From assembly GCF_027484205.1 (NCBI RefSeq), contig NZ_JAIXUB010000011.1, forward strand, positions 1 to 64,000: 64,000 nt of DNA. The letters are read 5' to 3'. Position 1 is the first letter of the stretch. Each line of letters starts with the position of its first letter. Made by a program: the position numbers and the translations under genes. Of the stretch, positions 26,928-35,900 are shown piece by piece. The notes below the pieces were generated by a model, which worked only from the letters and a program-made list of their open reading frames with translations, was not told the DNA's origin and did not search any database. Origin of the DNA: Flavobacterium sp. GTDB lineage: Bacteria > Bacteroidota > Bacteroidia > Flavobacteriales > Flavobacteriaceae.

Positions 26928-27752
26928 ATGGCAACAATTACTGCTGCAGACGTAAATAAATTAAGAACAATCACAGGTGCAGGTATGATGGACTGCAAAA
27001 AAGCATTAGTAGAAGCTGATGGAGATTTTGATTTAGCAATCGAAAACCTTAGAAAAAAAGGTCAAAAAGTTGCTGCTAACAGATCAGACAGAGAATCTAC
27101 TGAAGGTGCTGCTATTGCAGTTGTTAATGCTGACAAAACATCTGGTGTTGTGATCACATTAAATTGCGAAACTGACTTCGTTGGAAAAAATGAAGGTTTC
27201 GTAAAATTAGCTACTGATTTAGCTAACCAAGCATTAAACTATGATACTAAAGAAGCGTTTTTAGCTTCAGATTTTAACGGTATTACAGTTGCTGACAAAT
27301 TAATTGAGCAAACTGGTGTAATTGGAGAAAAAATTGAAATCGCTTCTTTCGAAAGATTAAGCGGAGCTTTCGTTGGTTCTTACATTCATGCTGGAAACAA
27401 AATTGCTGTTTTAACTGCATTATCTGCTAATGTTGAAGGTGCTGATGAAGCTGCAAGAAACGTTGCTATGCAAGCTGCTGCAATGAACCCAATTGCTTTA
27501 GATGAAGCTGGTGTTGATGCATCAATCATCGAAAAAGAAATTGAAATCGCTAAAGATCAATTACGTCAAGAAGGAAAACCAGAAGCTATGTTAGACAATA
27601 TTGCTAAAGGAAAAATCCAACGTTTCTACAAAGACAACACTTTAGTAAATCAAGATTATATCAAAGATGGTTCTATGAGCGTTGCTTCTTATATTAAATC
27701 TGTTGATGGTGGTTTAACTGTTACAGGATTTAGAAGAGTAGCTTTAGGATAA
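26928..27752 (+). CDS. tsf: Translation elongation factor Ts
   Basis: 274 aa. The N-terminal UBA-like domain (LRTITGAGMMDCKKALVEAD) leads to the core with TDFVGKNEGFVKLA, the Asp-Phe contact region that opens the nucleotide pocket of EF-Tu, and the dimerisation domain SYIHAGNKIAVLTALSANVE. EF-Ts recycles EF-Tu-GDP in the cytoplasm. It is expressed with rpsB as in most bacteria. The length is as expected, and a strong terminator follows. Confidence 0.98.
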   Translation: MATITAADVNKLRTITGAGMMDCKKALVEADGDFDLAIENLRKKGQKVAANRSDRESTEGAAIAVVNADKTSGVVITLNCETDFVGKNEGFVKLATDLANQALNYDTKEAFLASDFNGITVADKLIEQTGVIGEKIEIASFERLSGAFVGSYIHAGNKIAVLTALSANVEGADEAARNVAMQAAAMNPIALDEAGVDASIIEKEIEIAKDQLRQEGKPEAMLDNIAKGKIQRFYKDNTLVNQDYIKDGSMSVASYIKSVDGGLTVTGFRRVALG

Positions 27753-28060
27753 TTCAATATCAAATTTTAGATATTAGATTTTAAATATCAAACCTCGGTT
27801 CTTAATTGAATCGAGGTTTTTTATTTAAACTTTATTGAATACGCTACATTATAGAACGCAGTATAAAAAAGTACAAATTAAGTAGCTAAAATATAAACCG
27901 TACCTCTAAAAAAATAAAAAGCAATAATGAAAATATAATATGCAGTAACTAGAATTAAATATTAAGTAACAAACAATTCAATTACCTATTAGCATATTAA
28001 GAAAGAAATTGCTTAAATCATTACCAAAGTCCTTAAAAAATAATTTGACGTTATAAAAAA
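27753..28060. other. Gene-free region after tsf
   Basis: Apart from a short word repeat (atatcaaattttagatattag, 27757 onward) and the tsf terminator, I see nothing in this AT-rich stretch. Confidence 0.6.
27791..27822 (+). terminator. Terminator of rpsB-tsf
   Basis: AACCTCGgTTC / GAAtCGAGGTT stem with a 6-nt loop, followed by six T. Confidence 0.88.
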
Positions 28061-28798
28061 TTATTCTGCTTTTATAACTTTAAATTCTAAACTACTTACT
28101 TGTTTATATTGTGGGCTTTTAGCTCCAAAAATACTTTTAACGTATTGTTTAACTTCCTTGCTAACTTTTACTAAACTTGCAGGAGAATTGTACAACTCAA
28201 AATTTCTATTGATTAAAGAATTACTATATGATGTGTAAGCGTTAATCAAGTTTGTGTTTTTTGATTGCAAATCATTTAATTTTGCCTGTAAAGAAGTAAC
28301 CTTTAAATCTTCCTCATTTGGATTATAAACCAAATTTTGCTCTAATAAAAAAATTAGACTAGAGAAATGATCTATTAATCTATCGTAAGATTGTTGTGAT
28401 GTTGAAATTCTTGTAGTAGGAGTAGCATTAGTTGAAGTTGCTTCTTCATCACTCTTCTTTCTCGTACCTTGAAGTTTTTTATTAATCGTTTTAGCATCTA
28501 ACAACGTTAAGTTATCTACTCCAGAAACCGCAAAAGAGTTTATAACTTTTGTTGATAGTGGTTTTAAATTTGAGAAAGAATTTCTTCTTTCATTTGTAGC
28601 GTTATCAAAATTTGTTTTACCTGTTTTTGCTGTATTTAAACTGTTTAGAGAAGTTTGATAAAGCAGTTGAAGTTGAGGAATTTTTAAAAGTTCTTTTGTA
28701 GGATTGTAAATTGTACCATAACCTTGACAAAAAGAAATTAAGTCCTGAAAATTTGCAATGTTTTTTGCATGACCTGTTTCTGAAATGCTTGCACTCAT
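28061..28798 (-). CDS. Uncharacterised cytoplasmic Bacteroidetes protein
   Basis: 245 aa with no signal peptide or membrane helix. The N-terminus SISETGHAKNIANFQDLISF and following YGTIYNPTKELLKIPQLQLL resemble a recurrent family of unknown function in Bacteroidetes. The rest is helical with Asn/Ser/Thr-rich segments (about 40-100 and 170-215) and a Thr/Ser linker near 118-132 (TSTNATPTTRISTSQ). Two or three long amphipathic helices suggest a helical bundle. It stands alone and is divergent from the structured RNA and lipoprotein locus. No function is proposed. Confidence 0.75.
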   Translation of the reverse strand: MSASISETGHAKNIANFQDLISFCQGYGTIYNPTKELLKIPQLQLLYQTSLNSLNTAKTGKTNFDNATNERRNSFSNLKPLSTKVINSFAVSGVDNLTLLDAKTINKKLQGTRKKSDEEATSTNATPTTRISTSQQSYDRLIDHFSSLIFLLEQNLVYNPNEEDLKVTSLQAKLNDLQSKNTNLINAYTSYSNSLINRNFELYNSPASLVKVSKEVKQYVKSIFGAKSPQYKQVSSLEFKVIKAE

Positions 28799-28992
28799 AA
28801 TATATTTTTTTAATTGTTAATTAAAATTTTAACGGATTAATATTTACTATAGTATAAATCAAAAAACTAAACTTTTGTTAATATTAAATGATCAATGAAA
28901 AAAAAATGAATGGAAAATATTTGCAACTAATCATTTTTTGTTTACATTCGTGATAGTTATAACTAATACGTTCTTACATTAACGAAAAATAT

Positions 28993-29124
28993 AAAAGCAT
29001 TTGCTTTTCTCGGAGTTGAAAACTGACATTTAAAACCATAAAGACGAGAAGAATGAGCTAATGCCCGCGCTTGGCGTGGGCTTGGTTTATCTTGTCTTAG
29101 GCATTGTCAGTGCCTCAACTCCGG
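28993..29124 (+). ncRNA. Candidate structured RNA upstream of the lipoprotein locus
   Basis: Nested stems: P0 AAAAGC/GCTTTT (28993-29008); P1 CGGAGTTGA (29011-29019) with TCAACTCCG (29115-29123), extendable by a T·G pair; P2 ACTGACA (29022-29028) with TGTCAGT (29105-29111); P3 AAGACGAGA (29041-29049) with TCTTGTCTT (29090-29098), one G·T; P4 GCCCGCGC (29063-29070) with GCGTGGGC (29074-29081), one G·T, TTG loop. An alternative AGGCA/TGCCT hairpin (29099-29115) excludes P2. The core is much more GC-rich than its flanks. It ends 57 nt before the lipoprotein ATG. The rest of the 28799-29181 gap shows nothing else. It could be a cis-regulatory leader or a trans-acting RNA; I recognise no named family. 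Confidence 0.6.
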
Positions 29125-29181
29125 TAAATTTAAGTACCACGCTTTTTTATTTTTTAAATTATTCATTTAAAATATACACAC

Positions 29182-30783
29182 ATGAAAAACAAATTCAATT
29201 ATTTATTTAAAGCCCTATTTATCTTTATTTCATTACTTTTTTTAGGTTGTGAAACGCAAGAGGAAGTTGTATCGAGTTCAAAAAACTATAAAAAATATGA
29301 AATCAGTGTTAAAGAATTTAATAATGACCAACAGGCAAGATTTACTTTTGAAAAGGTAAAAGAAAAGCAAAAAACTAATAGAGAAGCAAAAAAAGGAAAT
29401 GAACAGCAAAGAATTTTATATAATAAAGAATATGACTTTTTTATAGATACAGATAAAATTGTTGTTATTGAAATTGATGATTTTAAATCCTACACATTTC
29501 AAATTCATCGCCCAGAAGAAAATGCAAAATTAGAAAACCTTGTTATAAACTCTAAAAACAACACAACCTACAAAACTTATATTACTAAATACAATGTAAC
29601 TGAACTAGAAAAACAAATTTTATCAAATAATGGTTATGTAGATGTTACTGACGGTTTAGAAATTGAAGCACTAGACGAATCAAAAATAGCTCAATTTAAT
29701 GACGGTCCATGTAATCTAGTTGTCTCTAATCCATTTTCTTTTAATAATTTAGGTCAAGTAACCGAGAGTTATTATGCTATTGTTCCCGTTCCTTGTGGTA
29801 CAGAAGGAGCAACATGTCCTCCTGGAGCATGCGGTGGTGGTGGTGAAGGAAGTACTGACACAAATCAAGGAAATACAGGTACAGGTTACAATCCATCAGG
29901 ATACACTCCTAATTTCAATGAAGGTAATGGTGGTGTTGGAAGTTTCCCTACAGGTAACAATCCTAATGGTTCAAATCAACCTGGTGGCGGAACCAACTCA
30001 AGCAACGTTTTTGTTAGCGCACCAACAGTAAGTCTTGAAGATTCACAAGTTAAAGCATTTATAAAGTCACTAACTGACGAGCAACGTGATTTTTTATTTC
30101 CAGATATTGATTTAAACAATTTATCACAAAATGATAATTCAACTGCTGATAGTGTTATTGAATATTTAACTCAAAATGATTTTTCTGAGGAAAGCCAAGA
30201 GTATGTAGAAGATTGTATAGACGCAAGTATTAATTTTATTTTGGAATATGGAAATACAGTTGAAAATCAAAATTTAATAGACGATTTTATTGATAGTGTT
30301 TTAAATAATGATGATAATGCTGACTCTAATGATGATGGTACAACTCTTCCACCAGATTGTGCAAGTTTTAATTTTACATCTCCGAGTTCAACGATAAATT
30401 GGCAACAATCTGCCGTAGTAAATATTCATTTCACAGTTTTGGTGGGAACTCCAAGTGGCGTTTTTGTCAATCATGTTATTGAATATCCAACTCCTATTTT
30501 GTTTGGTATGCCAAAAAATCTTGCTGTAGGAAACACCAATATATCACCAGGTCTAGCTGCGACTCTGAGTGCTGCGGCATTAAACAAAGCTATAAAAGAA
30601 ACAGTAAACAAATATGGAAATAAAAATGTTTCTTATATGATCGTTGAACGATATTTTGAAAGTAGGTTAAAACATAATTTTGAAATAGGAATACCAGGAG
30701 CTAGACTTAATCTTCATCCTCAAAGTTATCCTACACCAACTCAGTATCAAACAAATGCATCTGGTATAGGTGATTGCCAGTAA
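29182..30783 (+). CDS. Large lipoprotein with Gly-rich linker and distinct C-terminal region (possible polymorphic toxin)
   Basis: 533 aa. Lipoprotein signal peptide with lipobox LFLGC (Cys23), followed by acidic residues that might favour surface export. Residues 24-195 form a charged N-terminal domain. Residues 205-275 are a Gly/Asn/Thr/Pro-rich linker with four cysteines at its start (CGTEGATCPPGACGGGG). Then comes an acidic helical part (about 285-395) and a compact C-terminal region (about 400-533) ending HPQSYPTPTQYQTNASGIGD. The next gene begins 4 nt after the stop. This layout (exported stalk, linker, distinct tip, small downstream gene) is that of polymorphic toxins, but no toxin motif is recognised, so the call is inferential. 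Confidence 0.55.
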   Translation: MKNKFNYLFKALFIFISLLFLGCETQEEVVSSSKNYKKYEISVKEFNNDQQARFTFEKVKEKQKTNREAKKGNEQQRILYNKEYDFFIDTDKIVVIEIDDFKSYTFQIHRPEENAKLENLVINSKNNTTYKTYITKYNVTELEKQILSNNGYVDVTDGLEIEALDESKIAQFNDGPCNLVVSNPFSFNNLGQVTESYYAIVPVPCGTEGATCPPGACGGGGEGSTDTNQGNTGTGYNPSGYTPNFNEGNGGVGSFPTGNNPNGSNQPGGGTNSSNVFVSAPTVSLEDSQVKAFIKSLTDEQRDFLFPDIDLNNLSQNDNSTADSVIEYLTQNDFSEESQEYVEDCIDASINFILEYGNTVENQNLIDDFIDSVLNNDDNADSNDDGTTLPPDCASFNFTSPSSTINWQQSAVVNIHFTVLVGTPSGVFVNHVIEYPTPILFGMPKNLAVGNTNISPGLAATLSAAALNKAIKETVNKYGNKNVSYMIVERYFESRLKHNFEIGIPGARLNLHPQSYPTPTQYQTNASGIGDCQ

Positions 30784-30787
30784 TATT

Positions 30788-31378
30788 ATGAATGAAACAG
30801 AATTAAAATATACAGCATACGAATATTATCCAATAGGAATTGATAGTATAAAGCAAAGAGAAGAATATAATAATTCGAAAGAATTTAAAAAGCTACTATT
30901 TGCTGTCAATCAGTTTTATAAGGTCAATGAAAAAAAAATAAATTTATTAAATGATGAGTTTAGGCTACATCCATTAACCAAGAATATTCAAGATTTATCG
31001 GCATTAGATTTTGACAGATGCTTAACTTTTGAATTAGATATTCTTGATGAATCGACAAAAGTAGCTTTTAAGATTAGGCTTGTAATTAGCATTTTAATAC
31101 CTTATTTTTTTATATATGCATTACAAAGCAAGGTTCAACTTAAACCATACAAGCAATTAACATTACCCGTAAGGAAAAGAGAACTTGAGTCTATAAAATT
31201 TGTCCAAGAAATTGAATTAATCGCTAATATTGTAAAAAAAGTATTTCAATATGATTTATTTCAAGAGAAATATCTCAAATTTGTTATTCCTAATGTAAGT
31301 CACAGTGATATTAGAGAAGGAGACTTTACTTTTTTTAATGCTTTTTTTAGAGGAGAAAACTTCAGTCTATATGAATAA
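30788..31378 (+). CDS. Uncharacterised protein, immunity-like position
   Basis: 196 aa, cytoplasmic, no signal peptide. I chose ATG 30788, 4 nt after the lipoprotein stop, over an upstream GTG (30770). Residues about 92-117 are hydrophobic (AFKIRLVISILIPYFFIYAL) and could be one membrane segment. The rest is charged and Phe/Tyr/Leu-rich. No family is recognised. Tight coupling to a large exported protein suggests an immunity or accessory role. Its end overlaps the next gene by 8 nt (ATGAATAA). Confidence 0.6.
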   Translation: MNETELKYTAYEYYPIGIDSIKQREEYNNSKEFKKLLFAVNQFYKVNEKKINLLNDEFRLHPLTKNIQDLSALDFDRCLTFELDILDESTKVAFKIRLVISILIPYFFIYALQSKVQLKPYKQLTLPVRKRELESIKFVQEIELIANIVKKVFQYDLFQEKYLKFVIPNVSHSDIREGDFTFFNAFFRGENFSLYE

Positions 31379-32117
31379 ATTATTTGCATTTTTTTTAATT
31401 CTTAATATTAATTGTTTTAGTCAAGAAATAGCAATAGTTCCAAAATCTGGAACTATTGCTTTTAGGAAAGATCAGGTAATTACAGATACCGTTGCCTTTA
31501 AAAAATCTACTGAACAATTATCAGAAAAAATATTTAATTCACTTCGAAATTCAATAAAAGAAAATGAAATAAAACAAAATACTGAAGTTGATAGCATTGC
31601 TATTAATGAAATTATTTCAGAAATTAAAAGAGAGACTAAAGGAAACTTATATTTGGAATTGTACGGTGATGATTATGGAACTTATAGATTTTATAATACC
31701 TTTCATAAAGATAAAGTAGACTATTATTACACATTAAATAATGAATTGCAATCTGATACAATAACTTATGATATTACTTTTCTTGATAAACATTTGAAAG
31801 AAAATAATGTTTTCCAATTCCCAGTATTAAAGATTTTGGAAGTAAGAGAGTTTAAAAATGAAACCAAATTAATTGAAGGTTATTTATGCTACAAGGTTGA
31901 TTTTAAATATAAAGAAATTTTTGACGATAATGATTTTGACAGTTTTAAAAATGATCTAAATCAGCATAAGGAATTATGGGTAACTGAAAAGATAAGAGTT
32001 CCTATGCATCCAATAATTCAAATACCCGAGATTCTTGATAAATATTATCCCCTTGAAATCATTGAATATTCAGAGGAAATAAAAGGAATGAAAACAATTT
32101 ATTCACTAAAAAAATAA
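31371..32117 (+). CDS. Secreted GLPGLI-like protein
   Basis: 248 aa. Signal peptide MNKLFAFFLILNINCFSQ with cleavage before EIAIV. The longer upstream frame is rejected because this start overlaps the previous stop by 8 nt and gives a clean signal. The mature N-terminus VPKSGTIAF recurs in a decayed copy at 32741. The C-terminal third, with ETKLIEGYLCYKVDF then ELWVTEKIRVPMHP, resembles the GLPGLI family of Bacteroidetes secreted proteins, without the GLPGLI motif itself. Function is unknown; it may belong to the toxin-like cassette. Confidence 0.6.
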   Translation: MNKLFAFFLILNINCFSQEIAIVPKSGTIAFRKDQVITDTVAFKKSTEQLSEKIFNSLRNSIKENEIKQNTEVDSIAINEIISEIKRETKGNLYLELYGDDYGTYRFYNTFHKDKVDYYYTLNNELQSDTITYDITFLDKHLKENNVFQFPVLKILEVREFKNETKLIEGYLCYKVDFKYKEIFDDNDFDSFKNDLNQHKELWVTEKIRVPMHPIIQIPEILDKYYPLEIIEYSEEIKGMKTIYSLKK

Positions 32118-32136
32118 CTCTTCAATAAAAATATTT
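32104..32136. repeat. Direct repeat, left copy, at the end of the secreted gene
   Basis: cactaaaaaaataactcttc... spanning the stop codon and 20 nt beyond. It recurs with two changes at 32843-32874 after the decayed copy of the same gene, marking both ends of a duplicated module. Confidence 0.8.
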
Positions 32137-32141
32137 GCTGA

Positions 32142-32276
32142 TTAATTCTATCCTACCATTTAAAAGAAATTAAAGATGTTTGTTGCGGATATATAGAATT
32201 TCAACCTATTGCATTATGTTATAACGAGTGGAGTAAACTTAATCGTGAAAGAGAAAAGATTTATGGCAAAATATAA
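32142..32276 (+). pseudogene. Orphan coding fragment, toxin-tail-like
   Basis: A 44-codon open stretch without a start codon (stop at 32139, next stop at 32274) reads like a genuine protein end: HLKEIKDVCCGYIEFQPIA followed by LCYNEWSKLNREREKIYGKI. Composition and Cys/Trp/Tyr content differ from random AT-rich DNA. Its stop lies 14 nt inside the following gene, as expected for a displaced C-terminal toxin cartridge with its immunity gene. No matching N-terminal part lies beside it. Confidence 0.5.
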
Positions 32277-32748
32277 TGAAAATAATCCTTTGCAAAAATG
32301 GATAAATGAAGATATTGAATTATTACAAATTCTTGATGAAATTGAAATTATAGCAAAATCTGAAAAAGAAAAAGCTTTAATAGCATTTCATAAGATTTCT
32401 GAACATTATAGTTTACCAAAATATCCATGTAATATTGAAACGAGAGACACAATACAAGTAGATGATTTTCATTTATTTGATCAAATATCAATGTATGAAG
32501 CATTAGGGAAAATTATATTTGCCGATAAAAATTCTGAAAATTTGAAATCCAATGTTCTTTTAGCTGCATTCATTGTTAAAAACAAATTTGAACCTAATAT
32601 TGATGAAGAATTAGACACATTTTTGGGCAACGAATATTTAATGGGTTTTGGTTATAAAGGCAAAGATGTTGATGTTGAAATGATTCCAATAAAAGAAGGT
32701 GAAAGTTGGATTGATAAGGGTTGTGAATTTTTTGTTAAATATGAATAA
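32263..32748 (+). CDS. Uncharacterised acidic protein, second immunity-like gene
   Basis: 161 aa, cytoplasmic and acidic. I chose ATG 32263 (MAKYNENNPLQKW) because it follows the overlap pattern of the locus; an upstream ATG (32209) would add 18 residues that run through the orphan fragment in another frame. The sequence is helical in the first half and has a compact GYKGKDVDVEMIPIKEG end. No known family is recognised. Its small size, acidity and position after a toxin-tail-like fragment fit an orphan immunity protein. Confidence 0.5.
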   Translation: MAKYNENNPLQKWINEDIELLQILDEIEIIAKSEKEKALIAFHKISEHYSLPKYPCNIETRDTIQVDDFHLFDQISMYEALGKIIFADKNSENLKSNVLLAAFIVKNKFEPNIDEELDTFLGNEYLMGFGYKGKDVDVEMIPIKEGESWIDKGCEFFVKYE

Positions 32749-32855
32749 AAAATATTACTTTTTCTCAAAACAAAGTAATAGTTCCAGCCTCTGGAACTAT
32801 TGCTTTTATCAAAGAAGAAAAATTCTATGACAAAGATTTATACACTAAAAATTAA
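32741..32855 (+). pseudogene. Decayed copy of the secreted gene at 31371
   Basis: ATG 32741 overlaps the previous stop by 8 nt exactly as at 31371. The first frame reads MNKKILLFLKTK and stops. In the next frame SQNKVIVPASGTIAF and a short end YTKN follow, matching the SQEIAIVPKSGTIAF start of the intact gene. About 630 bp of the middle is missing and a frameshift breaks the signal peptide. Confidence 0.75.
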
Positions 32856-32874
32856 CTCTTCAATAAAAATATTT
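32843..32874. repeat. Direct repeat, right copy
   Basis: Second copy of the 32-33-bp sequence at 32104-32136, again spanning the stop codon of the (decayed) secreted gene. The pair indicates duplication of the whole module followed by internal deletion. Confidence 0.8.
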
Positions 32875-32881
32875 TTCATCT

Positions 32882-32915
32882 AAAAACGGCATTTCCTAAA
32901 AGAAATGCCGTTTTT
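32882..32915 (+). terminator. Terminator closing the accessory locus
   Basis: AAAAACGGCATTTC / GAAATGCCGTTTTT 14-bp perfect stem with a 6-nt loop. A TATATTTG matching the -7 consensus follows at 32921-32928 for the next gene. Confidence 0.92.
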
Positions 32916-32951
32916 CTGTATATATTTGTTACTCACATAAAAATTGCTGTC

Positions 32952-35900
32952 TTGAAAAATATTCTTTATACCACACTTTTACTTTTTTGTTTTACTTGTT
33001 TTGCACAAAATGATAAAACATTATTTTGGGAAATTTCTGGAAATGGATTAACAAAAAAATCCTATTTATATGGAACAATGCACGTTAATGATAAAGTTTC
33101 CTATCATTTATCTGATGCTTTTTTTAAAAACCTTCTTGCTTCTGACATGGTTGGTAATGAAAGTGATCCTGAAACGTGGATTGATATTGCTGATTTAGTA
33201 AAACAAAATGAAATAACATCTTCTTATAAATTTTATTCAGAGTTTTATAAAAATCCTGCTAAAAAAGACGAAATCAAAACCGTTTTTGATACCAATAATA
33301 GTTATTTCAATAATATGTTATCTGCCATTGGTGGTGACACATCTGACTTTCAAGAAAACACTGTTTTAGATATGTTTATTTATCAAACAGGAAGAAAATA
33401 CAAAAAACAAATTGTTGGGCTTGAAGAAGCAAAAGGTTCTATAATTCCGCTTTTAAAACTGAAAGAAGAAGATGTAAAACCAAAGGAAGAAAATAAATTA
33501 CTTCTTATAAAGTTATTGAAAAATAGAAATTTCAATGAAGTTTTAAAGCAATACTATCGTGAAAAAGATGTGGTTATGCTTGATTCTATCTATAAGTTAA
33601 TGCTTTCAAAAAAGGCACATGATGCCTTAATCTCTGTCAGAAATGAAACTATGGCGAACAGTATTGACTCATTAGCAAAAAAAGGAAGTCTGTTTTCTGC
33701 AGTTGGCGCAGCACATTTAGCAGGAAAAGCAGGAATCATAGAGCTTTTAAGAAAAAAAGGATATACTGTTACTCCAATATTTGATACTTTTTCTGAAAAT
33801 GGTCAAACACAGAAAAAAACTATTGAGGATTTTTTCCCAAATCCTGGTTTTAAAATGGCGAGTACGAATGACATGATGGTTCAAATGCCACTTACAAAAA
33901 ATATAATTGAAGAAAATAAGAATCTTGGTTCGCCAGATTTTACTAATGGTGGTGTAATCAATATCAAGCGAATACCTCTCAATTATTTCATAAAAAAAGA
34001 ATCGGAAAACTATAATCCGAAATCGCTCGATAGCTTGTTTTTTGAAAAAATTCCTGGAAATATTATTGATAAAAAATATTTTGAAAATGATAATATTGTT
34101 GGTTATGACATAAAAAATACCACAAAAACTGGAAACAATCAACGATATAAATTCTACATTACACCATTAGAAATCATTGGGATTTCCATGACAGGTGTTG
34201 GAAACTATGTGCGCCAATTTGAAAATGAAATCTTTGACAACATCAAAATCAAATCATTCGATTCAAATTGGGAAAAAATAACACCAAAAAAAGGTGGTTT
34301 TACAGTTGAAACACCTTCATTTTATACAAGCCATGGAGACGCTTCAGAAGAATTGTCAAACATAGAAATTCAGGCTTACGATAGTTCTGAAAAAGGATAT
34401 TATTTTCTAACTGAAAAAACATTAAACGAGTTTGAAACGTTAGAAGATTCTGAATATGAACAAAAGCAAATTCACTATGAATTTTACCTACAACATGATT
34501 CAGTAGTTGCAACTTCTAACTATGATAAAGCCAAAAAATCATATGAATCAACTTCTAAAATTGGAGAAAAAAACATTCATTTGAAATCATTTATCAATGG
34601 AAATAAATATTACCTTTTAGGAACTGTAAATGCATCTGACAAGAATTCGTTACGTTTTTTCAATTCATTTTCTTTAAATGCTCCTAACTATATTTCAAAA
34701 ACAGCTGTGTATAAAGACACCATTGCTAAATTTAAAATTGATATCCCAGAAAAATTAAACGAAAAATTGTTTTTAAACATTGAGAAAAATGATGAAGAAT
34801 CAAAAAACATGTTTGAAAGCAAAACTAAATATTATAATTTTTTGTCTGAAACAGGAAGAACAATTAATATGCTATACTATAAATATTCAAAATATGAAAG
34901 TATAAAAGATCTTGATTCAATGAAAGTAAGCTTTAAAAAATACTTTTTGAGACAAGAAGAAGAGGAAAAAGATGACTACATTGATGTTGATTATGAATAT
35001 TCAAATTTGAATTCAGTTATAAGTTATGCTTCAAACAAAAAAAAGGGAATTTCAAAATCGTTGTGGAGTGAGTTTATCAAAGAAGAAAAAGATACTTATG
35101 AAATGATTTCTGAATCTGTAGAAAATAGTAATGGCAAAAATGATTACACTTTTAATGCGCTAGTTTCAAGACCACAGTCAAGTCAAGCAATAAAATATAA
35201 AGCAGTTTTTAAAGATGATGGCTATTATATGCTCAAAACTTTAGTAGATAGAAACTATAAAAACGACGATGCTTTTGTAGAAAAATCATTTAAATCTATT
35301 GAACCGTTTGAAAGAATTATAAAAGATAATCAATCGGATTTTGATGATAAATTTAGATTATTTACTGAAGATGCTAAAAGCGAAAGTGATACAATTAGAT
35401 ATTCTGCAATGAATTCTTTGTATGAAATAAATCTTGAAGAAAAGGATATTGATGCTGTTAAAAATTTCCTTGAAACCTTTGAGTTTAAAGATAGTGAAAC
35501 TGATGCAATTAATTCATTATTATTGAAACTTGGTGAACTTAATAATGAAAAAATTATTCCTTTTTTAGAAGGTTACTATAAAAAGGAAGGTACTAAAACA
35601 GATGTTCAACTAAGTGTTATTAAAGCACTTGCATATCAAGAATCAAAAAATGCTTATAAAAAAATCATTGAATTGTTAGAGTATGATTTGCCTATAACTG
35701 ATAATGATTATGATATAACGGGAATGTTCAATTTCTTCGAAAGAGATTTAGAACATAGTAAAGAACTTTTCCCTAAAATATTTCAGTTTTATAGTATTCC
35801 TGAATACAATAAACCCGTTATAGATTTTTGTAATTCATTATTAGACAATGATTTAATTTCTGTTAAGAAAATAAGTTCTTTTAAGAAAATGATTTTAACT

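Noticed and set aside
28993..29124. CRISPR repeat or retron non-coding RNA
   Set aside because: Single copy with no repeat-spacer array, and no reverse transcriptase or cas gene nearby.
29774..30031. 85-codon alternative frame inside the lipoprotein Gly-rich linker
   Set aside because: Val/Leu/Gln repeats are the out-of-frame reading of the Gly/Asn-rich linker.
28061..32880. Prophage or integrative element
   Set aside because: No integrase, transposase, structural phage gene or flanking attachment repeat is visible; the region looks like a local toxin-like locus instead.
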